Positions 1 to 13,100 of a stretch of 64,000 bases of DNA are shown here, in pieces. Numbering within the stretch: position 1 is the stretch's first letter; every line of letters starts with the position of its first letter. A program made the position numbers and the translations under genes. Source of the DNA: Bugula neritina (taxonomy: Eukaryota; Bryozoa; Gymnolaemata; Cheilostomatida; Bugulidae); the NCBI GenBank assembly GCA_964035545.1, contig OZ037765.1, positions 14,192,698 through 14,256,697 on the forward strand, in the 5' to 3' direction. The notes beneath the pieces are model-generated. The model was given only the letters and a program-made list of their open reading frames with translations. It was not told the DNA's origin and did not search any database.

Positions 1-2500
1 TCTCATGAGATTCAGCTGCTTATTATAACTGCAAAATGAAGGCAGTCATTGGAATCCCAAATCTCAGAATGCTGGAAAGTCATAATTTGGAGTTATTTCC
101 TTTGCAATCATTATAAACTAACTAACTAACTAACTAACTAACTTTGATGTGGTGAAAATCTACCCGTTTATAGAATATAGGTTGCATTTTGTAAACATTG
201 TAACAGAGTTGAATATTTTGACTGCTGTTAGGTTTCCTCATTAACTTTATGTTTCAACAAGCTACAAAATTGATCTTTTGTCAGGAATACATATTATACA
301 TCAGAGCAGATCAATAAACTTAAACATTAAAAGGAAGTTGTTTTGCCTTGTAATTTTTCCTTATCAACTATCAGCTTTTGGTAAGTGGGTGGTGCTCCTT
401 GACAGATTATAAGGTACTAAAATTGACTCTGTTCTCAGTTCACATACTGCAAGAGCTGTTTTGGTAATTACTAAACTTAATAATATTTCACACTCTTACA
501 CTAAGAAGTTAATGGTATTGGAAGTAGAAATACCACTATACCTTCAGTAAGAATCATTAAAGTTTGAAGGACTTTTAAGCCTACTTATATTGAATGTCAA
601 GAATTTCTTTATTTTCTTCTATTTGCAAAGAATAAAAGATAAAATTAATATTATAAAATCTGCTTGATCATAAATTTACCCAGAACACTTGAATATGATT
701 TTGTAAACTCAAGTAAATCAAATTAAGGACCATGAGAGAAGTGAAATGCAGAAGCTGGTTTCATGTAAAGGTAAAGTGATTTTGTGCTTGCACGTGCATG
801 CACTTCAACTCTGCTCTCCCATTAAGTATCTTAGTCAAGTGTTTTCATTTTTAATGATATCAAAATCTGAAATATGGTAAACTCAAATCATAGCCAGGTG
901 CAAAAGTAAAATCATTCAATATGTGTCTGCTCATTTCAGTGCAAAAGCTCCCAACTTAGATAGAAATTGTAAAAGGGTTGCAACAGCATGCATTAGCAAC
1001 CTTATTGTTGTTTATGTAACTAATGCATAGTAGCAAATTTTGAAAGGTATAATTTATAAATAATAATACAAACCATTAATGCATTTCTCTAAGGTATACT
1101 AGTTTATAATCTCTCATGAGATTAATCTATTTACAACACCTCTTTTTGAAATAGCTATGGAATATTGCTTCAGGGAAGCTCATTCTTCTATACTACCGAT
1201 GGCACTTCGAGAAGACAGTGTCTAAGGAAATAATAAGCAAATAACCTCAGCATTTAGCTTCGGTTTTCATTGTATTGCTCAAACTTAAGAAATAAAATAA
1301 CTTTTAGCTGTCATTCTTGGGCACAATGAATATATAAATGCTAAATTCCATGTTGTTTACCAAGTGCTTAGTGACCAAATAGTAATACAAACAAGTATTA
1401 TATTAACCAGATGTGTCTAAGTAATTTCTTACTAAGTTGTAATATACAATTATATTTACATCTAGAAAGGTTTGTTACTAATGGACAGCATGTATGGAGC
1501 AGGCATTGCTGACAACTAGTAGTTTAGTCTTGTTAAGCTATTAGACAGTAGATGTTCATTCAAAAAATCTGCGCTAAATCGTTGCTCATGTTCTATATAT
1601 TCTACTTATATAAAGAATGACTGAAGTTGTCTTTTAGGTTTTTGTACCTCTCAAGATTTTCTTTTTTTCAATCTGCAGAGTTGGCAATTTTTTATTATTT
1701 GGAAATTTTAAAATAGAATTTATTTCTGTCAAAGTGGGCATAGTCTATGCATTAGCATTTCAAGCCAAGAGACATAAATCTTGAAAAAAAAATAAAACAA
1801 TGCCTTAAAGTTATATATAATCGTAAAATTTTCTAATATGTTTCATTTTATGGTATCATGAAATCCGTTATTTGCAACAGTAGCATATGTTATGAAACTA
1901 ATATTCAATACTCAAGTACACTGTACAACATGCGCATACTTTCTTATAATCTAAAATGATCTCATCTTTTTAATGCATGTAAAATATCTGTTATCTGATA
2001 CCATAGAGCTTGTAACATTCTATATCAACGAATGCTTTTTCTTCTGATATAACAAAACAAATAGACTACCTGAGTATCACCATCTCTGACACACACTTTA
2101 CTCGCAAAGCTAACCAAAACCTTATCTTATATTTGTTCACATGTTTGCTTTTCTATTATTTTATAGTAGTTGAACATAAGACACTGTCAATTTCACTCCT
2201 TATTAATCATGCAAACACACATAGAATCAAAAAACAAGCCAGAAATAATATCCGATTGTAGCAATTCAAACTACTTTCATTCAAATCGAGCTCAGCGAGC
2301 TAGAGAAGGGGAGGTTATGTCAATATTCTAAGCAATAGAAACTATTTATATAATTTTACTTTTGCCTAGAAATGAAACGAACATAATTTTCTATTTATTT
2401 CAATTTCACCTTAAACCAATAAATAATTTTATAAATGATGATATTTTTAATCCTAAAAGTTGATTTCTGAATCTACCAATCATTTATTTATTGGTATTAT
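1..2500. other. Intergenic AT-rich DNA upstream of netrin
   Basis: I see no open reading frame with recognisable protein similarity on either strand. A short (AACT)n microsatellite lies at about 117-143. The rest is unremarkable AT-rich DNA. Regulatory elements of netrin could be here but cannot be identified by eye. Confidence 0.6.
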
Positions 2501-2548
2501 TTTAGAACAACAATAACTGTATTGATAAGAGAAATGGGCTATTGTGCT

Positions 2549-2582
2549 TAAGCTCCGCCCCATCATCAACTAGCCAATCAAT
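2549..2582 (+). promoter_or_regulatory. Candidate netrin promoter motifs (GC box and CCAAT box)
   Basis: A CTCCGCCCC GC-box-like motif (2553-2561) is followed 11 bases later by AGCCAATCA, a CCAAT box (2572-2580). It lies about 230 bases upstream of the netrin start codon in otherwise AT-rich DNA. Spacing and composition fit a core promoter region, but the transcription start is unknown and the call is an inference. Confidence 0.3.
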
Positions 2583-2802
2583 GGTTAGTATGAGGGAAAA
2601 TGTGTTCAGAGATAAAGTTTGTTACATGAGTGATTAGATCTTTATCTGCCATTCAACTGATATCTGCTGTGAAGTTGAGAATGAATTGGAATGGAATATA
2701 GCAAACCAATACATGAGCTTAGTATCTGGACACATTTATCTTGAGTAGAGGAAACATCTTATTTTATTTAGACAATCAAAACAACATACACACATCTACA
2801 AA

Positions 2803-5800
2803 ATGAAGAGGATTTGTCACTTCATTCACATTTCCATTTTATTATTTGCGTTGTTGAGAGACAGTTATGCTAGAAGAAGAGATAGCACCAGAGATACTGA
2901 TGTGCTTAGTTATGAGCAATCACCTGAGTTCACAGCAGCTTATCGGCGTGCTGCCGTCATGGTTAATAGGAATGTCATACCAGCCAATGACTGCTATTCC
3001 TTAGATGGTAATGCTAAGAAATGTGTTGTCTCCGAATTCGGAAATATTGCAACAAAGAAGAAAGTGGAAGCTTCAACTACTTGTGGCACACCACCAAACA
3101 GGTATTGCAATCGAGTGGCCAGCCCAATAGGTGGAGAAATGAGGCAATGCTACATCTGCGATGCCAACCATATTGAGCGCATGAATCCAGCCAGTTACCT
3201 AATTGACTCTAAACAGAAATCTTGTTGGGTATCTCAAACATTCAACGATTCCTCCGCTCATAACGAAGCCATGATTCATATTTCTCTTGAAAAGAAGTAC
3301 GAGCTGACCTACATCATGTTGCAATTTTGTAACAAGTTACCAGAGTCTATGGCACTGTATAAGAGTACAGACTTTGGGAGGAAATGGGTTCCATTGCAAT
3401 TTTACTCCTCACAATGCCAAGAAATGTACAATGTTGAAGAAAATGGAGTGATTACTAGACAAAATGAGCAGGCTGCAATATGTAAAAATATTTACACTTC
3501 AGCAGATCCTTACACCAACACTAGAATAGCATTCTCGTTGGTTGAAGGACGACCTTCAGCCCACAATCTTGAAAATAGCGCTGTTCTTAGAGACTGGGTC
3601 ACAGTAACTAACATCAAAGTTGTATTTAACCGGTTTAGCTCACCAACTGAGTCCAAGACACAAACAGAAGACAACTACTACTCGTTATCTGAATTAACTC
3701 TTGGTGGGAGATGTAAGTGTAACGGACATGCTAGTAAGTGCACTACAGATGGAACTGGTAACACCAAATGTGAATGTCAGCATAACACAGCTGGTGCTGA
3801 TTGTGACAGATGTAAAGATTTCTACTTTGATCGGCCTTGGAAACTCGCAACAGAGGAAAATGCCAATGAATGCATAGGTATGTGATAGCAAACTATATTC
3901 ATGTTTGAATGTTTTCTGCAAAATATATTTATAGTTCTTTTTTGGCACTAAACAATTTGAAAAATCGTAAAAACCATTATCTAAGATTTTTGCTAGCCTC
4001 ATGTTCAGATTTATTTCTGTTAGTAATATTTGCATTAAAGATATAACTGGTGTGCTGAAAATGAAAATCTTTGCTTTCATTGACACAAAAATTAGTCTTG
4101 ACTATCGTTACCAAATTTGATAATGACTTTCACTGCAATTCTGGTTAACAATATAGAAAAATGTTAGAAAAAATTCTAAAGAAATGGTTTGCCCAAAAAA
4201 TATACTGGGCATTAACTGCAGCTGACTTTCATTCCAACTGTAGCAGTCTACATTTGAATAGAATATTATGACGGTTAGCTGGTTTAGAGCAATCTACTGT
4301 ATTGCATTTAGTTCCACTTGACGAGGTGTGAAAAGTAGATACTTGAGCTATTTTAATTGAACCACAGATGATTGGTTTGTGGTGTTGTTGAAAAGTGAAA
4401 ATAATCTTTACAGAAAATTCATGTGAATTGCTTAATTATGTGGTTAAAAAAGCAAACAGTATTTGGCCTAAACACTTTTGTTTTACCATTGCCATGAATT
4501 TGGTTCAACTACCATTAACCAAGCCAAACAAATTAGGCTATTAATTAGACTGCAAAAGTAGAAGTGATCAGGTGTTATATTTATACACTAATTGGTGCAC
4601 GCTTCAATTGTTTAGCCCAAATTATTCAGTAATAGAAACAAACTTTATTGTTGTCATCTATTTGTTTTGGTAAAAAAATATTACTGTATTGTTACGCCCT
4701 TCCCAATAGAATGGACAATGCAAATAGTGAGAAACAAAGCTTGGACACTCTACAAGGATTGTTGGCGCTACCTGCACTAATGAACATTTAGGCTGTAACA
4801 CTTGAGGCTTTATGCAAAGAAAAGCAAATTGAAATTGTTAAACGTTGAATGACTTGCTCTGTGTTTTCAGGGTAAAACATTTTGAAATTCTATGTTGAAA
4901 ATAGAATAGCCCTATGCTAATTATATTGTGAGAGTAGCACCTTTAAATTTAGTAAAAAGATACAATTTTTATATTCATTTGTAAAAAGAAGTGCTTGGAG
5001 AGAAATAAGGATTGTACTAATCATCTTACGCAGCAATTTACTATCATGTTGCAGTCAACCACTTATAAAATATAAAAAAAAATATAATAGCATACAAATC
5101 CTTTATGGGATGAAACAGGTTTATAATGGCCTAAGGCATGGCATACTTATCAAATGCATCTCTTTTGCAGCCTGCCGTTGCAACCTTCACTCCAGCAGGT
5201 GCATTTTTAGCAGCAGTTTGTATGAGCAATCTGGTAAAAACTCTGGTGGAGTATGTATTAACTGCAGACATAACACAGCAGGCGTACATTGCCAGAATTG
5301 CAAGGAGGGTTTCTACAGAGACTCTAATGTCCCAATGAGTCATCGGCATGCATGCAAAGGTAAGACTGAGTGTTTACATTTTATTCTCTGTAATTCTGAT
5401 TACAAAATTTAATTTTTGCAGCATGCCATTGTAACCTACATTCGAAGAGATGTGCATTCAGTAATGATCTGTACATGCTCTCTGGAAAGCTATCTGGGGG
5501 AGTGTGTATCAAATGCAGACATAATACTGCTGGTAATAAGTGCCAGTACTGCAAAGAGGGATACTACAGAGATGTAACTAAAGCAATCTCCCATAAGAAA
5601 GTGTGTAAAGGTAAACATAATGACAAGCTGAGGTGAAGGTCATTGCCAAGTAAATCCCAACCCACTCTAACACTTTTAAAATCTTGCTTCTGGCTTTGGT
5701 TTTTCAAAAGAAGTTATATAACCAATCAATCTCTGCTCTTTATAACCGTGAACATGTTTTGCAAAATGTATCATGCAAGAGTAACTCGTGGTAAGCTTCC

Positions 5801-8390
5801 CTGCTCCTGGTAAGCTTCCCTGCTTGTGATAAGCTTCCCTGCTTGTGGTGAGCTTCCCTGCTCGCTAAAGCTAAATCCCAAATATAAAGTATATCTATAT
5901 ATAGAAAACCTTTTGAAGACATTGTTGCTTAAAAACATAGGTCGCAAAGAATTTATGAAAGAGTTTAATACTTTTGAATTGCTTGGGCAATAAAGAAGAA
6001 AAAATAATACAATTCATATAATTATTGTTACTAGACTACATGCTTTTGTGTGGGGATAATTTAGTTACGAGCAACCTTCAAATCTGACATGTTTCATGCA
6101 CCTAGTGAATTTTTAAAAGAATTTGTGTCTTGCTTCAAGTGGAAGGAACTGCCTATACAGCTATAATAGGAACAAGTGTCCATACTCTTATATACTTCAT
6201 CTGCCATGTTTGCTGAAACATTTTTTTGCCTCAAGCAATCCTTTTGATTAAATTACTTCATATCTCAAGCACTCTTCTTTTGATTGAATAGGTTAAAAGA
6301 ATTTTCTCACATATTTACAAGTCAATGAATCCTTATCAACTTTCCTTTATTTACCAAGTGTCTTGGTGGTTTGTTGGCAAACAATAGATATATTGCTATT
6401 TCACAAGTTGGTCTCTGGTATTTGATAGGTTTTGAATTAAAATAAATTGCAAGGTTATGCAATGTAGAAATGATTTTGTTCTGTTTTAATTTAGCAGTGC
6501 AATGATTAAAATGATTTTTGCATACTATTAGTAAATACTTTTTATTTTCAAGCTTCATCTATATTTTAGAGTGCAAGTGCCACCCATATGGGTCAAAGAA
6601 CAAAGTATGCGGTGATAATGGCCAGTGTCAGTGTAAGGAAGGAGTAACCGGACAAAAGTGTGATAGATGTAAGCCTGGATTCTCCATGACTAAAGTGATT
6701 ACATCACCTTGTCAAAGTAAGTTTCCAACTTCAAAATAATGGGAAAATTGCAAATTTGATTTATTATTATAATTTGAATTACAATTACTTAATTCATAAG
6801 CACACACTCTTTTAGTTTATATGAAAAAAGTCTCAGGGAATGTTTAAAAATAAACTTTCGCAATGATTTTGTACAAACTTCGTTTATTGGTCCCAGCTTC
6901 ACGTATATACTGTAAGTTAAATTACATAAGCCTTCTCCTCATCAGAGCAAAAATTTATTTGTAACTTTGCCAAAAAGTGGCTCTGAATAATTATAGATGG
7001 CTGCAACAACTGACTAATTCTGTTGAGAGAAACAGCTCACATTGGAAATATTAAATGTATAATAATAAATAATAAACATACCTACATTAGTTTCACAAAA
7101 AACAATGTAATAAACTTACTTTAATAAGCCTCACACTAAAATTATTCATTTAGTAATTATTACTTCCAACTACAATTTCTAGCACTGTAGAATTGTGCTC
7201 ATTAGTAAATTATATATTCAAATTACAATTATCATTCTACTATAAAAACAGACAACAATTATTATATATCAGTAAAACTATTAAAAATAGCTGCAGCCAA
7301 ATAATTAAACAAATAGCCGTGATCCAAAGACTGTGTTTATTACATTACTGAGGTCTATTGTATGCAATAGTGCTTGGCTAACTTATTAGTATAAAATTAT
7401 TTGTGATGAAATATCATCTTTGTCATACAGTTACACACATTATTTCAAACATTTTATGACTGATGTGTACAGGCCAATTGTTGTAGTACACTTTCATGAA
7501 TTACATGAAAAGCAGTATAGAATGTTGTTTTGGTGTGTGCAACAATAAAGCAGGCCATTAGACAGTATAAACATAGGCTAATGAGCCATTTCCCAGCAAA
7601 CATAATGGAAATCGAAAGTTAAATTGATAGCTCATAAACTATCACTATTACAATAGGACGTAAAATACAAATAATTTTATTTCAGGAAATCCCATGACTG
7701 TGCGCCAGATTTCTGAACCAGATGTGAAAGATGTGCAGCCATGTGGTAGTTGTAGAACTGAATCTACCAAACTAGACCTGAGGAAATATTGTAACAGTGT
7801 GTTTGGTAAGATACAGGCTATATTTAGATATTCTGTAGTCATATATGTCGGTTGTTATGGTTGTGTCTACCTCCCTCAGAAATTTCAGAAAGTTTTACAT
7901 ACCAATACTGAAATAAAATGGCAATCAATCTTAATATTATTTCATTTAGTACTGGTCTATGAATAGGCCGTAGCTATTTATGCAGACAAGTCTGCTTCAA
8001 TTTTAATTTTCCTTCCTTTGTAATCTATTTGCAGCCATTAACGCAAAGGTTCAAAACAGAGAGACCGTGGGGAAGGGATGGGTGAGATTTGCCATTCAAA
8101 TACTATATGTGTACAAAAAGGGTTTGAGAGTGCAGTCTAAAAGAGCCAGGCGCGACACAAAATATATATACGTATTAGAAGGTGACTTGCATTGCAAGTG
8201 CCCCAAGCTGAGAGTAGACAAGACTTACATTATGATTGGCTTTAATGAGAGTCAAGGTCAGGATGGCCTGCTTCTAGACCGAGAGTCGGTAGTAGTAAGA
8301 TATAATACTGACTATGACAAAAGAGTCAAGTATTATAAAAAGCAAGACCGAAAACAAAACTGTGTGAACCAAAAGAGGTCTCTGCGATAG
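2803..8390 (+). CDS. Netrin (secreted laminin-related axon guidance cue)
   Basis: Exons: 2803-3877, 5171-5359, 5422-5610, 6570-6716, 7686-7805, 8035-8390. All internal junctions are phase 1 with GT/AG sites. The start ATG has A at -3 and is followed by a hydrophobic signal peptide. Exon 1 encodes the laminin N-terminal (domain VI) region, ending in [15 protein letters not shown], plus the first laminin-EGF repeat from about C304. The next two exons both encode the second EGF repeat. Exon 4 encodes the third (starting [11 protein letters not shown]). Exons 5-6 encode the C-terminal netrin/NTR module with its cysteines and a basic tail. Using all exons gives 691 residues; using one copy of the duplicated exon gives 628, closer to the roughly 600 of known netrins. 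Family knowledge: netrins are secreted ligands of DCC/neogenin and UNC-5 receptors. Which exon combination is used is not known. Confidence 0.95.
5171..5359 (+). CDS. Netrin exon 2, second laminin-EGF repeat, copy A
   Basis: This 189-nt symmetric 1-1 exon encodes a whole EGF-like repeat, from the [11 protein letters not shown] region to SHRHACKG. It is bounded by TTTTGCAG and GTAAGA. It aligns without gaps to the next exon; I count 43 of 64 residues identical, including the junction residue. Both copies match the second EGF repeat (V-2) of other netrins, with the SGG-VC-I-CRHNTAG core. Confidence 0.92.
5422..5610 (+). CDS. Netrin exon 3, second laminin-EGF repeat, copy B
   Basis: This is a second 189-nt 1-1 exon with the same length and phase as copy A, separated from it by an intron of only 62 bases (5360-5421). 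It encodes [11 protein letters not shown] through SHKKVCKG. All conserved cysteines are kept and there is no stop, so it looks functional and not decayed. It may be spliced together with copy A or as an alternative to it. Confidence 0.9.
5789..5870. repeat. Four-copy minisatellite in netrin intron
   Basis: About four imperfect 20-base units built on TAAGCTTCCCTGCTTGTGG occur in tandem. They lie in the intron after EGF copy B and have no coding potential of note. Confidence 0.8.
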
Positions 8391-8980
8391 TTGTTTAAGA
8401 TTGCTTTTACAAAGTTGGTGTATAAAATAGTCATGATATCTCATTATGAATTATCATCTGTGTGTTGAATGGCTTGATCCAATCATCACTAATCCACGCT
8501 GTTTTACTTTGACATATATTTCACTAGTGTTAGATGGCAACGACAGTGATGAGACATGCTATAGCTTTATTCTGTTAAAATTATTTCCACTGTATTGTCT
8601 GAAAATATTTATTTTTGCAAACATTGAGTATACTGTCATTACTGTTTTCATTGCTATAAACTAGTATTTCCACAATGATTTAACCTTTTTAAGTAATCAT
8701 AATTGTTTATATTACATTATATGCACATTTATATCATGCACAAAAGGTATAATATAAGAATATAGCGCTGTGGTAATGTTATGATTTATGTACGTATATT
8801 GAATTCATAACCAAATATTGTGCTTAAAAACCAAAGATGTTAAACTGAGACATATTCGAAAGGTCATTCGAGTTTCTTAAAAGCTCTTTTTATGTTATGA
8901 ATAGTTATAATATATAGTCCACCTGTGCTGTCTTAACAGTATATAATATTTATAAATTATTTTACAAAAATATGTTATTT

Positions 8981-8986
8981 AATAAA
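8981..8986 (+). terminator. Possible netrin polyadenylation signal
   Basis: An AATAAA hexamer lies about 590 bases past the netrin stop codon. Similar hexamers are frequent by chance in this AT-rich DNA, so the assignment is weak. Confidence 0.25.
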
Positions 8987-9048
8987 AAAACCATGATGTA
9001 ACATAAATTCAAATAAGATTTTAGTGATATAAATTTGTACAGATTAAT

Positions 9049-9190
9049 AAACTATTTCAAGAGGTGCAGTAAGTTGTTGGGTGGCTATGTGTAGTCTATT
9101 AGAGATGGTATTATGCAGCTGCATAGAGAAGCAGACTCCCATCCGACCTTCATGGATGTAGAGGCAGCCAGAGCTGAACTTGCCACCTAC
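9049..9190. other. GC-rich island with open frames on both strands
   Basis: Minus strand: an AG acceptor-like TGATTGTAG (about 9189-9197) is followed by an open frame of about 46 codons (around GKFSSGCLYIHEG) ending in TAA near 9048. If spliced, it is in phase with syntaxin-8 exon 7 (phase 1) and could be an alternative last exon without the membrane anchor. Plus strand: a frame of about 30 codons is also open (around FMDVEAARAELATY). Base composition is clearly richer in GC than the surroundings. It could be an exon, a conserved UTR piece or an old repeat. I recognise no family. Confidence 0.25.
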
Positions 9191-10186
9191 AATCAGCAAA
9201 CACTATTAAAATTATAAATATTTCTTTCTGCACCTCATTGACTAAATGTTAAGTTGTTGATAGTTTTACTGCCAGCAGTTCACATTTTAAACAAAGTACT
9301 TGAGCTTTCAGCAAAACACACACAGTGTCTGCACTTACACTCTCTTGTAATCATTCCATTAGGCAAAATACACACGTGCGCTAAAAGCTTTACACACCTG
9401 GGTTCAAATTATTCCTTATTGTATAAAGTTTAAAGAGGTGTATTATATATACACACACCGAAATCAAACACTGCACCAAAGCAGATAACAGCTCAGTAGC
9501 TGAAACATTAAACCACCTAAATTCATTATTGATCTTCTATTCTACAGCAGCAAAGGCAAATATCTACAGTGGGGCAATTGCCCTTGTTGAACTGATTCAC
9601 TTTTTCTGGCAATTAGATAATTGAAACAAATACACAAGCAGAGTTATTGTATTTTGTTCAATTAGATAAAACGAATGATTACTAAGAAGACATGAGGCAT
9701 GGAAAATAACATCAACAATACATGAATTGTCTCAATCAATGAATGAACAAGAATGAGCACAAGAAGCCATAGCATAGTGCTAGTCAGGTTGTTGAGGAGA
9801 CAATGACTGTTAATTGCAGTCTGATACTTCTGCCAGGTCTTCATTCACCAAACATCATGTTAACTAAACATCAAACTTTACTACCCGAACTGGCTAATAT
9901 TCTTCATAACAATTAAATTGTAAAACATGGCAATTAGATTAATGGAGAAAGGACATAACTCTAGTAACTGACTTATTAATGAAGCATCTGCAGCATAACT
10001 AACTGACAATGGGCATATGTGATCACTTTATAAGGGGTTTACACAAATTTATAACTAATGGCCAGTCTATGACAGATCTGACTCAAGATGGCACCAGGCT
10101 TTGGTGAGAGATATATAATTAGAGCATTGATAGTGCCGAACCTTCTCTGCACGCTCACCTGTACTTGTACACCTCCGCATTACCCA

Positions 10187-13100
10187 TCACTTGGTGGGAA
10201 TACACAAGACTGCTATAATTGAGAGGAATAAGAGAATGATGACAATCCACATAGCTACAAAAGATTAACACATCATCAGTAGAAATACATATATCATGTA
10301 GTCAATTATATATCAATATCGTAATACTTATTATAACTGATAAATAAATTATTTTAATAGAAGTCAATGATTCACAAAAAGGGCTCAAAATGGTTTTAAT
10401 TAACTCCTGATTTATTTCACTATACATGTATGCAGCATTCCACCTAGTCATATAATAGGATAAATACTTAGGTTTCCTCTATTCTAAAGCATACGATGCC
10501 TTGAAGTGCAAGTAATATGGAATTTAAAAACTAAACTTATTGGCTAAGCCTTGTACTGCAGTCATTGGTGGAATATAATATGCTGACAACTTCAAAAATT
10601 TATTGGGTGTCTAGTAAAAGTAATGGGGGGGGGGGGGGGGTGGGCAGTAATCATAATTTGGTGCACTGAACTGTCATTAAAACTCACAATGCTTCACCCA
10701 TAGGTGACTACTCTATGCAACCTGTAGAAATGTTCAATGTAAAAGGGCATATTGTTATACATATGGTGCTCACAGACTATTCTAAAGTCAAGCTTGCAGC
10801 AATACACACATCATTTACTGAAAGATGCTTAAATTAATAGGAATTGAAAATTCAATACAATACTGACTATCTGTTTCCTTAAGATTAAATACTTCTAGGA
10901 AAAAAATATAGAATATTATGACTAGTTTCTGCAGTCAATTTTGAAGTTTTTTGGCCAGTGGCTCATAATTTTTTGCTTGATAAAATATTTGGGTTACTAA
11001 AATGGATGATGGGCTCTAAATATTCAATCCTTTCACTCTAACTAGGTTCACTGTGACTTTGTCCCTTCTTTGAATAATGTAATGGCAAGTAGAGTAGTAC
11101 CAAAAGCATAGCTTGAAGTCCACCAACAGTGAGGTTTGGTGAGATGTGTACAGTACTTTCAGCTCTAGGGGCAGTATTGCCCCCAGAGGCACTAAGCACT
11201 AACTAGTAGTTCATTTGGATTAAAATACAATATTTAATGAAAAATATTCCAGGTAACTTCATTGCTTTGTGTTATGTTTATTCTTGCAATGCCATCACTT
11301 TATTTTTTTGAGATATTAATTTTCAGTCAATTTAATATAACTTTCCAATACAGCACATGTGTCTGTCTAATTGTTATGTGAATATGCATAGTTTGACTGG
11401 CGCAATCATTGTTATTCAGTAATGTGTAAAATTTTTGAGTTTGAATACAAATTTTTAAATTCAACCATGCTCATATAATTTGAGCATGATTGGTTGGAAG
11501 AAGCACATTAATAAGTTTCAACACAGTTTTAGTGCCTCTTTAGGCTATACAGTTATTATAGTCAACAGTTGTGGTGTTCCTTAAAGTTTTCATAAAACGA
11601 AGCGATGCTTTTTACCACTATATATCAATTAAAGTTATGCCTCAGCAAGTGAAAATATATAATTTAGTTATCAGGTAGTCTCGAAAAGTCACTAAGCACT
11701 GGTAAATTGCTTGCTGATCCAATATTGCTTAAAATTTGCTAAGCAGTAATCAATCACTAAACTCAATTTAAAACTTGATATTTTCTAACAAAATCACCAA
11801 GTGTTGTTAATGTCACCCATTAAGACAAGGGGTAAAAGCTAGTTTAAAATTTTATGCAACAGTAGACATATTGAAGCTACAGCAATTAGCTGGATGCCAA
11901 AGGCTAAGGATTGTTATTTTCTGCTCCACTGTGGTTAGCTAAGAAATTACGATATAGGCCCGAAGCAAACAGTCATTATATCAAATATAGGATGTGTTAT
12001 TTATAACCTGCATGGATGTATTATAAATATATGTGATTATTGAAATACAGAAGTGAAATTGAGGAGTATTTTATTGCTGCAAGTTTCATGCGTCCATTAC
12101 ACACAACCATCAAATAACAAATAAATTCTCACGGAACTAATGAGCTGTTACAACAAATTCAATTGGGATATTTCAACAATTTCAAACAGCAATATATACA
12201 TGTGTATATATAATGTATATATATAAATAAATATATATATATATATATATATATATCCAACAAGGTACAAGCAAAACCTGCTCTCGGTGAAAGTAAAGTT
12301 TTATGAATATTTTTTCAAGAAATAGTTCAAAGTAACTGGTGAAAAACTAAAACCCAACATATTATGGTCGTTCTAGACCAGTCCAATCAACTATTCTCAT
12401 GCTTTAGAAATGCTTTAAAAACTAATTCACCTGCATTAAAAGTGAATAAAGTAAAAATATTAAGTCAATACATTGAAGGGCAGTGGAATGTTTCTATTTA
12501 CCATGTCAAATTACATATTTTAAACCTATCATCGTAAATGCTTGGAGAACTAGAATAGTAGTACCCAGTAATATAATATACAAATGATACACGTCCTTTC
12601 TAAAAAAACAAAGGGTTAAAATTTAGAGAAGACAAAATAGAAACTGGCTTATGCGGTGCTTCTATATTTATTTCCAACCAAAATTAGAGTTTGCCAATAC
12701 ATGACTGTAGCAAAATATTAGATTATTTATTGCAGCTAACCAGAACATTTCTTAACTGCCCCAGGTTTCACTTGTCTACAGCATATTGATTTTAACATGC
12801 AAGTCTTAGGTCATGCAGTCTGTAAAAGAAAAACTACGATTAAGTAATGCAGGGCCTGAGGCTGCTTAAGGACTGTCAGTTTACACAATCAACCGTGTCT
12901 GAGTTGGACAGGAGTATTATGAGATCATGTAGAATCAGCTCAGCTATTATGTTATTCACAATATTGGATCTTTTAGACAATCTCCATAGTATATGCACAG
13001 GGAGCTACATGTGAGAACATAGTTGAATCATGGTTGCTTGGTAAGATACAGCCTCCCATCATTCTCCTAGGTTACCAACCATGTCATAATAATTGATAGT

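Noticed and set aside
3694-4086. 130-codon minus frame overlapping netrin exon 1
   Set aside because: Antisense shadow across a coding exon and intron; low-complexity hydrophobic translation.
9662-9844. 60-codon hydrophobic minus frame
   Set aside because: AT-rich, leucine/isoleucine-biased chance frame with no homology or splice context.
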